Below are positions 1 to 11,362 of a DNA stretch of 64,000 nucleotides, in pieces. The stretch is from Dugong dugon. Taxonomy: Eukaryota > Chordata > Mammalia > Sirenia > Dugongidae. The notes under the pieces were generated by a model, which saw nothing but the letters and a program-made list of their open reading frames with translations, was not told where the DNA came from and ran no database searches. Every line of letters starts with the position of its first letter. Position 1 is the stretch's first letter. A program made the translations under genes and the position numbers. The DNA lies in contig CM057482.1 in assembly GCA_030035585.1 (NCBI GenBank), positions 51,023,501 to 51,087,500 on the forward strand. Direction: 5' to 3'.

Positions 1-1049
1 GTAAAGAAAGGTCACAGCACCCCTCCACCCCCAGGGGGGCCCAACACTGGTACAACCATCCTAGCAGCACCCAGGGTCACCTCATAAAGTGAGAAAGTAA
101 TGTGCATCTTTACAAATACGTGCTTAACAAGCACTGATACCTACCATGACCTGAGCAAAGATTCTAGATTAAAATGATAAGAAATAACGCAAAAAAATCA
201 ATGAAATGTGCAAAGTAATTTAGGAATCTGAACCAGCAAAAGCAACTCCTTACCGTTTGTTCCAAGGAAGCACCAAGAACTCACCATGTCTGGCAGCTTC
301 TAGGGGGTGCAATGCCCCATGCCAAGGCTAGAGCACAAATGAGAGGAAACATGTTTTGTTTTGGCTTCTGGGCTCACTCATTCCCACAAGGGCTCACTTC
401 CTAAGGGGGATCTTGGGTGACTAGCATCCCTGATCGCCTGTGCCGCTCCCACCACCTGCAGAGGGGATCTCTGAGAGCCAGGGCTGTGCCCCACACTCCC
501 CATCCCCACCTCACTCCATCTGCCTGTGCACCCCTGGGGACACCACTACTGCCTGGGGTCCCCCCAGTTTGCGGGAAGGAGCAGCCACCACCACGCAGCC
601 TGCTGGCACACAAGTCCCCAACATCATCACCACCACAGCCACTGACATCACTCGAGGTGACCACCTACTCCCTGACTGGACACACAGTTCCCAGAAGGAG
701 AGCCCCTGAGACCCCTGCTGCTGATCCCCCAGGCCGAGCAGCAGACAAGCCACCTCCTCTGAGGGTCCATGTGCAGATCACCTTGGGTGCGCACCCACTG
801 AACTGACCAGATGGACCACGATCCTTGCCCAGAGAAGCCTCTCCACCAGAACCTTCTCCTCAGGCCCATCCCAACCAATGGGGTGGGAAAAACCACTTCT
901 AGTGGGCACCAGCCTCCCCCAACTCTGGGTAGAGGAACTGGCCTGAGGGGCTTCCTGGTCCACATGGGCCCCTGTTAAAGGGTCAGCCTCCTGAGCAGAA
1001 AGGCAAGGGGCTGCCCTAAGGGGCCATGAGAGACCCCAGCAGTCCATAG
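1..1049. other. Unassigned sequence, no gene seen
   Basis: The first 400 bases are mixed in composition and the rest is GC-richer and proline/serine-rich in every frame. Several overlapping open frames exist on both strands near 400-1050, none longer than 129 codons. None resembles a known domain, and frames on both strands are equally open, which is what GC-rich non-coding DNA gives. No repeat family is recognised. Confidence 0.4.
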
Positions 1050-1326
1050 AGTTGACTAATTAAGACTCTTCCCACCACCACCAATAAGCCAGCAACAGAT
1101 AGGCATAAATACTGGGAAGGAAAGGTCAGCATTGGTAAATAATTCCCCAATGAGAAAATCCAAGAGGATCAGCTAACAAACTATTTAAACTAATAAAGAT
1201 ACTTTAGCAAGGTGGGCAGACAGCTAGATACCCAGAAGTCAACAGCTTTATGATATATCAGTCACAATCAATTAGAAAAAGAGGAGGGGAAACAATCCCA
1301 CTGACAATAGCAACAAGAGCTATGAA
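1050..1326 (+). mobile_element. Old L1 fragment (ORF2 region)
   Basis: AT-rich text of L1 ORF2 type, with phrases such as CCACTGACAATAGCAACAAG, typical of the segment just before the conserved 'TACCTAGGAATAAA' stretch. That stretch reappears at about 2,034 after two nested insertions. It is too decayed to keep a reading frame. It belongs with the pieces at 2031-2085, 2166-2545 and 3444-4440 as one interrupted L1. Confidence 0.65.
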
Positions 1327-1534
1327 ACAAACCAAAAAAACCCCAAACTCATTGCTGTCAAATGGTTTTCAACTCATGGTGACCCCATGTGTTACAGAGC
1401 AGAACTCGGCTCCATAGAGTTTTCTTGGCTGTAATCTTTACAGAAGCAGATCACCAGGCCTTTCTTCTGTGGCACCGCTGGGTGGGTTCAAACTGTCAAC
1501 CTTTCCATTGGTAGCCAAATACAAACAGTATGTG
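1327..1534 (-). mobile_element. AfroSINE-type SINE, 3' part, interrupted
   Basis: Read on the minus strand this is an AfroSINE-like element. The tail side carries 'ACTCATTGCTGTCAAATGG' and 'CTCATGGTGACCCCATG', and the tRNA-like side carries 'GTGGGTTCAAACTGTCAACC', the remains of the B box. Its 5' end was cut off by an LTR inserted at 1,535. The remaining 5' bases (CCACACAGGGACCT) lie beyond the LTR at about 2,013-2,030. The SINE itself sits inside the old L1. Confidence 0.8.
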
Positions 1535-2012
1535 TGTCATGGTTTGAATTATGTCCCCCCAAAAATGTGTGTATCACTTTGTTTGGGCCATGATTCCTGG
1601 TACTGTGTGATTTTCCTGTATGTTGTAAATCCTGCCTCTATGATGTTAATGAGGGAAGATGGGTGGCAGTTGTGTTAGTAAGGCAGGACTGGACCTACAA
1701 GACTGGACTGTGTCCTGAGGCAATCCCTTGCGATATAAAAGACAGAAGTGAGACAGGGGGACCTCATACCATCAAGAAAGCAGCGCCAGGAGCAGAGCGC
1801 GTCCTTTGGACCGGGGTCCCTGCGCAGAGACGCTCCTAGTCTGGGGGAACACTGAAGAGAAGAAGGCTGACAGAGAGAAAAAGCCTTCCCCTAGAGCTGA
1901 TGCCCTGAATTTGGACTTTTAGTCTACTTTGACCGCGAGAAAATAAACTTCTCTTCATTAAAACCACCCACTTGTGGTGTTTCTGTTATAGCAGCCCTAG
2001 ATAACTGAGACA
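1535..2012 (+). mobile_element. Solo LTR, MaLR/ERVL-type
   Basis: A 478-bp solo LTR in plus orientation, beginning TGTCATGGTTTG and ending GAGACA. It shows LTR architecture: a TATA box (TATAAAA, 1734-1740), a GC-rich R region, and a polyadenylation signal AATAAA at 1942-1947 near the 3' end. The flanking 5 bases are ATGTG (1530-1534) and GTGTG (2013-2017), a near-perfect 5-bp target duplication, the size expected for class III (ERVL/MaLR) elements. Three antisense copies of the same family lie at 30583, 38667 and 55844. No internal viral genes remain. Confidence 0.85.
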
Positions 2013-2030
2013 GTGTGCCACACAGGGACC
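2013..2030 (-). mobile_element. 5' remnant of the AfroSINE at 1327
   Basis: After the LTR the text CCACACAGGGACCT matches the reversed 5' end of the AfroSINE (AGGGTCCCTGGGTGG type). It completes the element cut at 1,534 and shows that the LTR landed inside the SINE. Confidence 0.6.
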
Positions 2031-2085
2031 TTTATACCTAGGAATAAATCCAACAAGAAATGTACAAACCTAAATGAACAAAGCA
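2031..2085 (+). mobile_element. Old L1 fragment (continued)
   Basis: The phrase TACCTAGGAATAAATCC is a conserved L1 ORF2 string and follows directly from the piece ending at 1,326 once the SINE and LTR are removed. Confidence 0.65.
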
Positions 2086-2165
2086 ATTGCTGTTGTTGTT
2101 CACTGCCATCAAGTCAGCCCGGACCACTCGCAACCCCGTGCACGATACGATGGAATCAACAAAAC
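2086..2165 (-). mobile_element. Short RTE/AfroSINE tail, antisense
   Basis: TTGTTGTTCACTGCCATCAA and the following GACCACTCGCAACCCCGTGC read on the minus strand as the 3' tail shared by RTE and AfroSINE (…CGACTCGATGGCA…AACAACAA). Only about 80 bp survive. It lies within the old L1. Confidence 0.6.
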
Positions 2166-2557
2166 ACTAGGAAAGATGTGAAAGGTTTTCATAATAAACC
2201 AAAATAACCAAAATATCCAGATGAAGAGATAATATTATAAAGATGTCTTTTTCCTCCAAATAAACCTATACGGCAATCCCAATCAGATTTTGCGGTGAAT
2301 TTAACAGTTCATTCTAAAGTTTCTTTGAAGAAAAATCAAAGAAATACATGAGAAAGAATAGACAAAAATGGAAAAAGTGGAAATGGCCCTTTAAGATAAC
2401 AAAATATAATAAAAAGCTACAGTAATTTATACAGTGAATACTGGCACAAGAATAAACCAGTAAATTAGAATAGAGAGTCCAGAAACATAGGAGAAATAAT
2501 CCAGAACCTGGCAGTGACTTAACATATGACAAACATGTACCTCAAAAGTGAGGTAAA
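2166..2557 (+). mobile_element. Old L1 fragment (continued)
   Basis: AT-rich L1 ORF2 text (AATCCCAATCAGATTTT, then AATAGAGAGTCCAGAAACA, the counterpart of the L1 'AGAGTCCAGAAATAGACC' string). It ends in the target-site copy AAGTGAGGTAAA (2546-2557) of the next insertion. Confidence 0.65.
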
Positions 2558-3443
2558 TGGTGACATGGAAGACAACACACAGTATAGGGGAAGTCAGCAC
2601 AACTTGAACAAGGCAAAGTCAAAGAAGCTTCCCAGACACAATGGAACACCTTAAGGGACCGAATTACTGGGGCTGAGGGCCGGGGATCATGGTTTCAGGG
2701 GACAAAGGTCAACTGGCATAACACAGTTCATAAAGAGAACGTTATACATCCTACATGGGTAAGTAGCATCTGGGGTCTTAAAAGCCTACAAGTAACCATC
2801 TAAGATACATCTATTGGTCCCATCCTGTCCATAGCAAAGGAGAATGAGGAAACCAAAGACACAAGGAAAATACGAGTCCAAAGGACTAATGGACTCCATG
2901 ACCCACAGCCTCCACCAGCCTGAGCCCAGAAGAACTAGATGGTGCCCGGCAACCACCACCAACCGCTCTGACAAGGATCACAATAAATGGTCCCGGACAG
3001 AGTGGGAAAAAATCTGGAATAAAATTCAAATTCACAAAAAAAGACCAGACTTACTGGTCTGACAGAGACCGGAGGAACCCCCAAGACTATGGCCCCTGGA
3101 CACTCTGCTAACTCAGGACTGAAGCCACTCCTGAAGTCCACCTTTCAGCCAAAGATTAGACAGGCCTGTAAAAACAAACAATAACACATATGAACGTGCT
3201 TCTTAGATCAATCAACTGTACAAGAGAAAATGGCAAACACCTGCCTAGAAGCAAAGATGAGACTGTAAGAAACAACGGGAAAACTGGACAAATGGACACA
3301 GGGGACCTGGACTGGAAAGGGAGAGAGTGCTGACACACTGCAGGGATTGCAACCAATGTCAAAAACAATTTGTGTATAAATGTTTGAATGAGAAATTAAT
3401 TTGCAATGTAAACTTTCACCTAAAGCACCATAAAAAAAATTTT
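2558..3443 (+). mobile_element. Younger L1, 5'-truncated 3' UTR
   Basis: A 5'-truncated L1 of the same family as the long element at 40917. It matches that element's 3' UTR: GGGACCGAATTACTGGGGCT, 'AAGTAGCATCTGGGGTCTTAAAAGCC', 'GAAGAACTAGATGGTGCCCGGC' and the terminal CACCATAAAAAAAAT. It is flanked by a perfect 12-bp target duplication AAGTGAGGTAAA (2546-2557 and 3444-3455), so this is a clean target-primed insertion into the old L1. No coding sequence is included. Confidence 0.88.
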
Positions 3444-4440
3444 AAGTGAGGTAAAGATGGGTTATTAATAAATGATGGTGGAAAGTTGAATGCTCATATA
3501 AAAAAATTAAATTCACACCATATTTCAGAATAAATTCCAGATGAATAAAAGTTGCAAGTATAATAAAATCTGAACTATCAAGTATTAGAAGAAAATACAG
3601 GAGGATGTTTATGTATGTTTTGTCACTTATTTACTATACCCTAACTGTACACCTATACAGTGTACAACTTACACAGTTAGGGTATACTAAACAAGATACA
3701 AAATCCAGTATCTATAAAACAAAAGCTTGGAAGATCTGACAACATAAAAATTCCAAACTTTTGCATTGCCAAAGCCATCTTCAAACAAAGTCAAAGGACA
3801 AAAGACATCTGGGAGAAGATGTCTGCAATGTAGATAACAAATGGAAATATCACTAAGAGCACCTGTAAATCAACAAGGCAAAGCTGAACAACTCAACAGA
3901 AAAATAGGCACGGATACAAAAAGAAATTTAAAAGAAGAAATTCAAATTATTATTAAGCACGTGAAAAGCTTATTTTCATTCATAATTTTAATATCAACTA
4001 TAACTTTATGCCCATGTGACTAAGTGAAACTACAAAGACTGACCAGGTCCAGAGAGTGTTCTGCTGCTGAGGTCACGGGAAAGAGGCTGCCCAACACAAC
4101 CTCATCATTTAAAACAGTCACAACCTTTGCAGAGAACAGCTCAGCAATATCTACTAGCAAGCCCATGTCTAGGAACCTATGCTACAAAAACATCCCACAT
4201 ACATGCAAGGATTTATGCACAGTACTCTACATTCCAGCATTATCTGTGACTGTGGAAAATGGGAACAACCAAAAGGTTCACCAATAAGTAAATAGTCAAA
4301 TAAAAGGCAAACGTTCGAAAGAATAATGTTGCCATGCACAAACTGAGGAGAAACAATGACTATGATACATTGTTGAGTGGAGGGGGTTATATAATTAAAA
4401 ATCATATTTATAATATACTATTTTGTTGGGAGAATATTAA
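3444..4440 (+). mobile_element. Old L1, ORF2 end and 3' UTR
   Basis: Continuation of the old L1. It has conserved ORF2 C-terminal text (ACCTATGCTACAAAAACATC, then ATTATCTGTGACTGTGGAAA and GGGAACAACCAAAAGGTTCA, which encode the L1 'N…W..N..P..' tail) and then an AT-rich 3' UTR. Stops occur throughout. There is also a short internal direct and inverted echo around 3640-3690 (ACTGTACACCTATACAG / CTGTGTAAG). Confidence 0.65.
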
Positions 4441-4443
4441 AAA

Positions 4444-5522
4444 GAACAATTATGTTGTTGTTAGGTGCCGTCGAGTCAGTTCTGACTCATAATGACCCTA
4501 TGTACAACAGAACTAAACGCTGCCCAGTCCTGTGCCATCCTCACAATTGTTGCTATGTTCGAGCCCATTGTTGCAGCCACTGTGCCAATCCATCTCATTG
4601 AGGTTCTTCCTCTTTTTTGCTGACCCTCTACTTTACCAAGTATGATGTCCTTCTCCAGGGATTTGTACCTCCTGATAACATTTCCAAAATATGTGAGACA
4701 GTCTTGCCATCCTCACTTCTAAGGAGCATCCTGGCTGTACTTCTTCCAAGACAGATTTGTTCGTTCTTCTGGAAGACCATGGTATATGCACTATTCTTTA
4801 CCAACACCATAATTCAAAGGCATCAATTCTTTGGTCTTCCTTATTCATTGTCCAGCTTTCGCAGGCATATGCGGCGATTGAAAACACCATGGCTTGGGTC
4901 AGGCATACCCTAGTCCTCAAAGTGACGTCTTTGCTTCTTAACACTTTAACACTTTTGCTGCAGGTTTGCCCAATGCAGTACATCTTTTGCTTTCTTGACT
5001 GCTGCTTCCATGGGTGTTGATTGTGGATCCAAGTAAAACGAAATCCTTGACAACCTCAATCTTTTCTCCATTTATCATGATATTGCTCATTGGTCCAGTT
5101 ATGAGGATTTTTGTTTTCTTTATGGTAAAGTGTAATCCCTACTGAAGGCTGTAGTCTTTGATCTTCATCAAGTCCTCTTCACTTTCAGCAAGCAAGATTG
5201 TGTCATCTGTGTATCACAGGTTGTTAATGAGTCTTCCTCCAATCCTGATGCCCTGTTCTTCTTCATATAGTCCAGCTTCTCTGATTATTTGCTCAGCATA
5301 CATATTAAATAAATATGGTGAAAGGATACAACCCTGACACACACCTTTCCTGATTTTAAACCACGCAGTATCCTCTTGCTGTGTTCAAATGACTGCTTCT
5401 TCGTCTATGTACAGGTTCCTCATAAGCACAATTAAGTGTTCTGGAATTCCCATTCTTCACAATGTTATCCATAATTTGTTACAATCTACACAGTTGAATG
5501 CCTGTGCATAGTCAATAAAGAA
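4444..5522 (-). mobile_element. RTE-clade LINE, 5'-truncated, antisense
   Basis: Read on the minus strand, this is the 3' half of an RTE (BovB-like) retrotransposon ending in GGCACCTAACAACAACA. The pieces in order towards lower coordinates are the start of the reverse transcriptase (near 5500), the fingers/palm region with the degraded catalytic box near 5200, and the C-terminal region with the GHIIRR-type motif near 4690-4600. Frames are broken by stops and indels, for example at the former Tyr-Ala-Asp-Asp box, where TGTGTATCACAGG replaces TGCATATTGCAGG. The 5' end is lost, as usual for target-primed reverse transcription. Confidence 0.9.
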
Positions 5523-7056
5523 AACTGGAGGAATATGCACCAAACGGTTAACAATGATTGTCTCGAAGGCGTTGAATGGGGAAGGAAGGTTTTACTTTTA
5601 ACTTTACGTATTTCTGCATAATGAGTGAATATTATTTTATAACCAGAAAAAAATTAAAAAGTTAAAAAATATCTGCTTATGCAAAACCAATGCCAAAAGA
5701 GTGCCCAAATCTAAATTATGTTAGATGCCTGCCCTCACACCCCAGGTCAACCCCAACTCTGCTGCCAGGAAAATGATTCTCTTTCTCCTCAGAAAATACA
5801 AGATAATTGTTAGAAAGCACCATTAAAAAAAGAAATATCATATCTATTTATTTTAATTATCAGCTCTTTTCATTGTTAAATAATGAAATACTACACGTCA
5901 ACTCTGCTTCCCAGCTGACAGCATATACAAAAACATTAAAATTACTCCTATAGTTCACTGAATTCCTTGAACATCTTCGGGAATCTTCAGGTGGTTAAGG
6001 GGGTGTTTGCCTTTGTTCACAACAATGAAGCTGGACTGGAGGAGGAGGATCTGTTTGCTGTAAGCCCCCCACCCCCACCCCATCCCTGGGCTGGGCGGGG
6101 AGTGTTGTCCCTCAGACCTTGACCCATGGCCTCTGGTGTTTACGGCGTCTCAGCGTTTGAGAACAAAACAGAATAGACGAGCACTTTAACATTCATACCC
6201 AGAGGTTCCCACAGAATGTGCTTCCATGCAGAGAAAACAGTGGAGCGCATTTTTTTCTAAGAACATGCTTAAAAGTCCAATTTTAGGGAATTGATGCAGA
6301 ATGTTCCATTTTTAGTTCTTCAACCAGAGAAAAGTTAAGAAATTCTTCCTTCCACTTCAACAGAGCAAATCCACGAATCTTCTGTTTCTGCAAAAGGAGG
6401 ACAAAGCATCTCCTGGGGCCATAGAGTTCCACAGCTCTTCCTCAGATTCCTCGGCTTCAGGATGTCAGGACAGCAGTGTGAGCCTCAGAGGGCAGCTACA
6501 GCCTTCGGCCATCAGAGGGTCCCCCGGCATTCAGGAAGAAAGGTTGTTTCAATCCACTGGCCAAATCACGTGGGGGTTGGAGGTACTTTTTAGAATAAAC
6601 AATGTCAGGCGAGCCCAGGGTTCTGGTCCTGCCCTTCAGCTCAGCACCAGCCCCAGAGCAGTGTCTCCTGGGGCTAACTGCCACAGCACACCATCCTCAG
6701 CCCCACTCAGAGGGGCTCCCCTGTCATCGGGAAGTCTCTGAGACTTCCCCCAGGGGCTCTTCCCACAAGTTCCTGACTTTCTTCCAAAGTACCACCAGTG
6801 AACCTTGGAAGGTGGGCCACAGGGAGTCTGTGCAGTGCCAGACACCCGGGGCAGCTGCAGGGCTGCTGCTGGACCTCTGCTGCTCAGTGATGTGCCATTA
6901 CAAGGGAGGGAGGGAGGCAGGGATACATCGTGGAGGAAAGGCAGATCACAACCAGCCTGCGATGCTCCCTGTCAGCAACTCTGCCTGTGCTCAGCGCAGG
7001 GGAGGAAACACAGGTGAACAGAGTTTCTTCTCTGCTTATTCTAACATTGGTGAAGA
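5523..7056. other. Unassigned sequence, no gene seen
   Basis: About 1.5 kb without a recognised repeat. The first half is AT-rich, with a C-rich tract at 6066-6082. The second half (6400-7000) is GC-richer with several open frames of 60-153 codons on both strands, none with a recognisable domain. The part around 5880-6470 has the look of old unique DNA. No promoter or splice structure is convincing. Confidence 0.35.
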
Positions 7057-7384
7057 ACACTGAACACACCACAGACAGCCAAAAGAATCAACAAATCAGT
7101 CTTAGAAGAAATACAACCAGAATGCTCCTTAAAAGCAAGGATGGCTAGACTTCAGCCCACTTACTTTGGACATGTCATCAGGAACGACTAATTGCTAGAA
7201 AAAGACACCACGTTTGGTCAATGAAAGCGAGGGAACCCCTCCAGGAGATGGGCTGACACAATGGCTGCAACAATGGACTCAGACAAACCAACAATCACAA
7301 ACATGGCGCTGGACTGGCAATGTTTCCTTCTGTCATACAGGCGGCTGCCATGAGTCAGAGCCGACGGGACAGCAACAATTTTCT
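7057..7384 (+). mobile_element. RTE 3' end
   Basis: A sense-strand RTE tail. It encodes the degraded C-terminal motif (TACTTTGGACATGTCATCAGG = YFGHVIR), then the 'GCTGACACAATGGCTGCAAC' segment, and ends at GAGTCAGAGCCGACGGGACAGCAACAA. About 330 bp, 5' truncated. Confidence 0.88.
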
Positions 7385-8689
7385 AAAGCGGTGAATCTGT
7401 ATTCATTTAACAACAAAAAAAGAAGTTTTAAAAATGAGTGCTCTCTCTTGCCAGATACTGCTTTAACAGAAAACTATTAAGTTGAACCATATGAAATTTG
7501 AACACTTCTGACTTACAAAAACTGTACTTTCATATGGTTCAGCCTGATTTGGTCATGAAATCTGGAGCAGACTGCAGGATCGGTAGAAACCTTCTTCTGA
7601 CTCTCCTGAGGATGAGTGAAGGGGCTGAGGGTCTGCCTGGGGTCAGCGGCAGTGCAGATCTCTCGCCTTCCACCGCTGGCATCGAATGCCCTGCTCCAGT
7701 GCCTCCAGGTGCCAGGCTCACAGGGGATGCTGGGCACACAGATCTCATTCATGATCACAACGTCTCGTGAAGCCAGTGTTGTGGCTGGGTATAGGAGAAG
7801 GAACGGGAAGATTCGTCACTCAGCCGGGCTGCAGGGAGCAGCTAGGTCCCGGACAGGCCTGCCCGATGCTCCATTAATCCACAACCATCCTTCCTGCCTC
7901 CCAGGTGACTACCCAGCTGAGCCCGCTTACAGGACAGCAGGACCCTGACCAGGTTCTCCCCTGCCACCCTCACTCCTTGATACTTCATCCTGGGTGCCTC
8001 TGCCAAAGGCACAGGAGGAGACACTATATATGAACTAAAGAAGATGACGTTCACTGAAGCCCAGGGTTCCAGCTGCTGGGCCCTGATTTCCACATCCTGA
8101 TCAGCTGCCCCTTCTGTGGGGACAAGACATCCCAACCATTCACTCAGCCATGGCCTCAGCCATCCGTCCTCAGTGCCCGCCTAGTCCACACAGAGGCTGG
8201 GTTCTAGGCTGCTTCCATGCTGGAACGTCAACGTTGTCTGCTGTGCCCAACACTATTACCCTCCTAAAAATCAGCTACTGGTCACTCTCCATAACAACCC
8301 AGGGGCCTGATGGGGGAGGGTCATCTCTCAGGACATCCACACTGGACACGCTTTTCTGGTGGACACAAGGAGAAGGCAGAGGCTGTGAAATCAGAGCTCC
8401 ACTGAGGTTACTAGACAGGAGGCCATGCAATTCTCTGTGCCATGAGATGCCCGCAGATGGGAACTTGGTTTCTTGCTTATGAAATCTGTGCTCACTGTAC
8501 TCTCGAAAGGATGTCACTGTGTGCAGCCCTTACTTATCGACAGGAAATGGGCCTCCCCCCTCTCCAGCCCTCAATTTTCATGAGCCACCGTCAGCAACAA
8601 CCATCCATGCCTGGTGTGGATCTTTCCTCCTGCTGCTGGGGTCTGGCCACACCTTGCTGGAAGCCCACTTGGCCCTTTTATTCTTATCT
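7385..8689. other. Unassigned sequence, no gene seen
   Basis: Mixed-composition DNA without a recognised repeat. Open frames up to 110 codons exist on both strands (for example 7616-7948 and 8150-8482), but they overlap each other antisense, have no conserved motif and no splice context. Confidence 0.35.
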
Positions 8690-8912
8690 CTAGTCCCTGA
8701 GGGGTATAAACGATTAAGCACTCTGCTGCTAATCAAAAGGTTGGTGGTTCGAACCCACCCAGCAGCACCTCAGAAGAAAGGACTGGCAAACTACTTCTAA
8801 AAAAATCAGCCAGTGAAAATCTCATGTATGTCACAGTTCTACTCTGACACACAGGGGGTCACCACGAGTTGAAGTTAACTCAGCAGCAACTGGTTTGGGT
8901 TTTGGCTTTTTT
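8690..8912 (+). mobile_element. AfroSINE
   Basis: A sense AfroSINE. The head is degraded (GGGTATAAACGATTAAGCAC) but the B box is clear: GGTTGGTGGTTCGAACCCAC. The body is of the 'CAGAAGAAAGGACTGGCAAA' variant and the tail reads CACCACGAGTTGAAGTTAAC, then a T-rich end. It is one of several copies that differ in body sequence but share the RTE-like tail. Confidence 0.9.
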
Positions 8913-8942
8913 CTTGACTCCACTGGCCATGCCACCCCCACC

Positions 8943-8970
8943 CCAACACACACACACACACACACACACA
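8943..8970. repeat. (CA)n microsatellite
   Basis: A run of about 13 CA dinucleotides directly downstream of the AfroSINE tail, preceded by a C-rich segment. Confidence 0.95.
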
Positions 8971-8972
8971 GA

Positions 8973-9066
8973 AATCCAAAGCTCCTTGAGGGCAGGGCCC
9001 ATGTCTTCTCCACACTGCACACTGTTCTGTGTGATGCTTTGCACACAGCAAACACTGAAATGCTCA
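8973..9066 (+). mobile_element. L2/MIR-type 3' fragment
   Basis: AAGCTCCTTGAGGGCAGGGC followed by CATGTCTT…CACAGCAAACACTGAAATGC is the well-known 3' end wording of mammalian L2/MIR elements ('gctccttgagggcagg…catgtct…agtaggtgctcaataaatg'). Confidence 0.6.
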
Positions 9067-10093
9067 CTACTAAATTGTCTCGGTTTCCCCAAGGCGGTCA
9101 GTGGTCAGGGCACAGCCCACAAGCCAACATGGGTAGGGCGTGTCCAGCCCCTTCTTGTGAACAAGCAATGAGAGGATTAATGACCTGGGGTAAAACCTGC
9201 TCCTGGCCCCAAGCCCGCTCCTCCTTCCAATGGGGGGCGCCTTCTGCACCTGCCCACAGGCAGCTCCCAGTAGGTGGGGAAGAGACAGAAACAAACAGAT
9301 AAACACACAGAGCAAAGCCAGGGGGTGATAAACAAGACAAAGGAAGACAAAGCCCCGGGAGAGGAGATGATGGTGGGTCAGGGGGCCTCTTAGCAGGGAG
9401 CACGGGTCTCAGCACCAGGGCTGCAGGGGTGAGGGAGCAGGACAGCACGACTAGTCCTGGAGAGTGCGGTGCTGGTGAGGATGGGGGAGGGGGTTGCATC
9501 ATTCTGGGCCAGTCCACCCTCTCTCCAGCCCTCATAATCAAAGTCTCAACATTGGAAGACACAAGAGACACTGCTGTTAGAGCGTTCATCAGCTCGGAGA
9601 ATTCACGTTTCTAGACTTCTGAACTAGACAACCGCATACCCAGAAACCCACACCCCAAGTACAACACCCCGTAACAAGCAGAGATGCCTTCCTTATCACA
9701 GGCCAGCCATGAGACCCGGGGCAAAGCCTGCCCAGCACTTCAGGGCCCCAAAGCACCCACCTAGATCCCAGACCTTGGGGACGGCAACCCCAGCCTGTCC
9801 AGGCCCACCCTCAGACACCCCTTCTGATCCTCGGGCTGGGCTGGTGAAGTTGCCCTGCTCCCCAAGCCCCCGGACAGGGCCAAAAGTCCCACCCAGACTG
9901 GACGAGGGATCTGGAGTCTCTGGTCACACGTCACCACCTGCTTCACTCACACTCTGTAAAGACCACAGAGAGGACCACCGGCAGGGCTGTGGTTTAATCA
10001 CATCTCTGAAATGGGCTGGGGGGAAGCTGGTAAAACACCGTTCAACCACCTTTGTTAAGCAGCTACAGAGTTCCAGACACTATGCTGGGTGAT
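9067..10093. other. Unassigned GC-rich sequence
   Basis: No recognised gene. A minus-strand frame (9098-9589, 163 codons) and plus-strand frames (9709-10092) are low-complexity, rich in Pro, Ser and Leu, and carry no motif. The last 60 bases (TTCCAGACACTATGCTGGGT) resemble the ancient repeat also seen at 21340 and 38150. Confidence 0.35.
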
Positions 10094-10290
10094 GGACACA
10101 GTGGGCAGCCCAGCCAGGGGCAGAGTAGTGGACCGTGGGCAGTGCTGGACACAGCGGGCCATCACAGCCAGGGGTGGGGTGGTGGACTGTGGGCAGTGCT
10201 GGACACAGTAGGCCATCACAGCCGGGGGTGGGGTGGTGGACCGTGGACAGTGCTGGACACAGCGGGCCAACACATCCGGGGGTAGGACAG
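10094..10290. repeat. 54-bp minisatellite, about 3.6 copies
   Basis: Units start with GGACACAG at 10094, 10147, 10201 and 10255. The first is 53 bp, the next two are 54 bp and the last is partial. Each contains a G-rich block such as GGGGTGGGGTGGTGGA. Because 54 is a multiple of three, one frame stays open and spells a repeated VLDTAGHHSQGWGGG-like peptide. This follows from the arithmetic and does not indicate a gene. Confidence 0.92.
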
Positions 10291-11362
10291 AGAATGGCAT
10301 GGCATTATTGGGGGGGAGGGTGAACTGTAAAAAATTGTAAAGACACAATTTACAATACACACTACACAAGCATCACCAGCCTGTGGGGGCGCCCTACAGG
10401 TACAGAGGCATGCGGGATGAGTAAGGAAACAGGAGGCCCACATAGGCAGCCCAGGCTCAGCCATGGCGCTCAAACGGCTCAGCCCCAATCTGCAGGCACA
10501 GCCTGGGTAAAGGGGGCACAGCAGCTCATCACCTTCACGAATGTCACCAAATGCTTGCAAGAGCCAAATGCCAAGCTGAGAGGAGAGACAGCAGGAAAAG
10601 CGCCCGGGCTGCTGACAGCACAGCACTTACAGGGAAGCCTCGGTTTCAGCAAGTGACATGTCACCTGAGCCTTGAGTGGGCATGAAGACATTTCCTGAAG
10701 GCTCCACCCAATGCTGCAGCACCAAGGGGCGGACCCACAATGCCCAGCATCAGCAACGTGCAGAGGGAGGAGACAGACTGCCGCCCCGTCCTTGCACAGA
10801 GCCACACTGCCTACACCAGGGCCTGACAAGCCTGGAGGAGACAAGCCACACTAGGAGAGGCCCGAGGAAGGGTGTCAGAGTGCCTACAGGGCAGGGTCAT
10901 GGGGGTCGGGGGGACAGGCTCTGCTCTTGCCGCTCAGGGACCTCCACCGACCCAAGGCTCAATGTCCTCACTTAAAAAGGGGGTAACACAACTCTGAGCT
11001 TTCCTCCTCCTCTCCTGACCCTCCAGGCTGGGCTCCCTGCTGGGCTTGGCCCAGACCCCAGGTGCTCCTCTCTTCCCCCTGCCTGCAGCCCTTCCAACGG
11101 CGTTACATCAGCACCTCTCAACTAGCTGGGGTGAAGGGCAAGTTCTTTCCCCAGTATATCGCAGATCTATACTCTTACAAAATAAAACTGAATTACTATG
11201 AAAATGAAATTAAAAACACAGATTTACTTTGTTATCAGATTCATCATAAGCCCCTAAGAAGGATTCTACCTGCTCACTCTCCATTTCTGCACCCTTCTGG
11301 TGGTGAACTGGTAGCACCGTAGACAACACCATTCCATAGCCACGATATGATGACACCCATAT
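10291..11362. other. Unassigned sequence, no gene seen
   Basis: Starts with a G-run, TTATTGGGGGGGAGGG at 10307. GC-moderate DNA follows with scattered frames up to 136 codons on either strand, and no motif, repeat or splice structure that can be supported. Confidence 0.35.

Noticed and set aside
9098-9589. 163-codon minus-strand frame
   Set aside because: Pro/Ser/Leu-rich, overlapped by other open frames, no motif and no conservation argument available.
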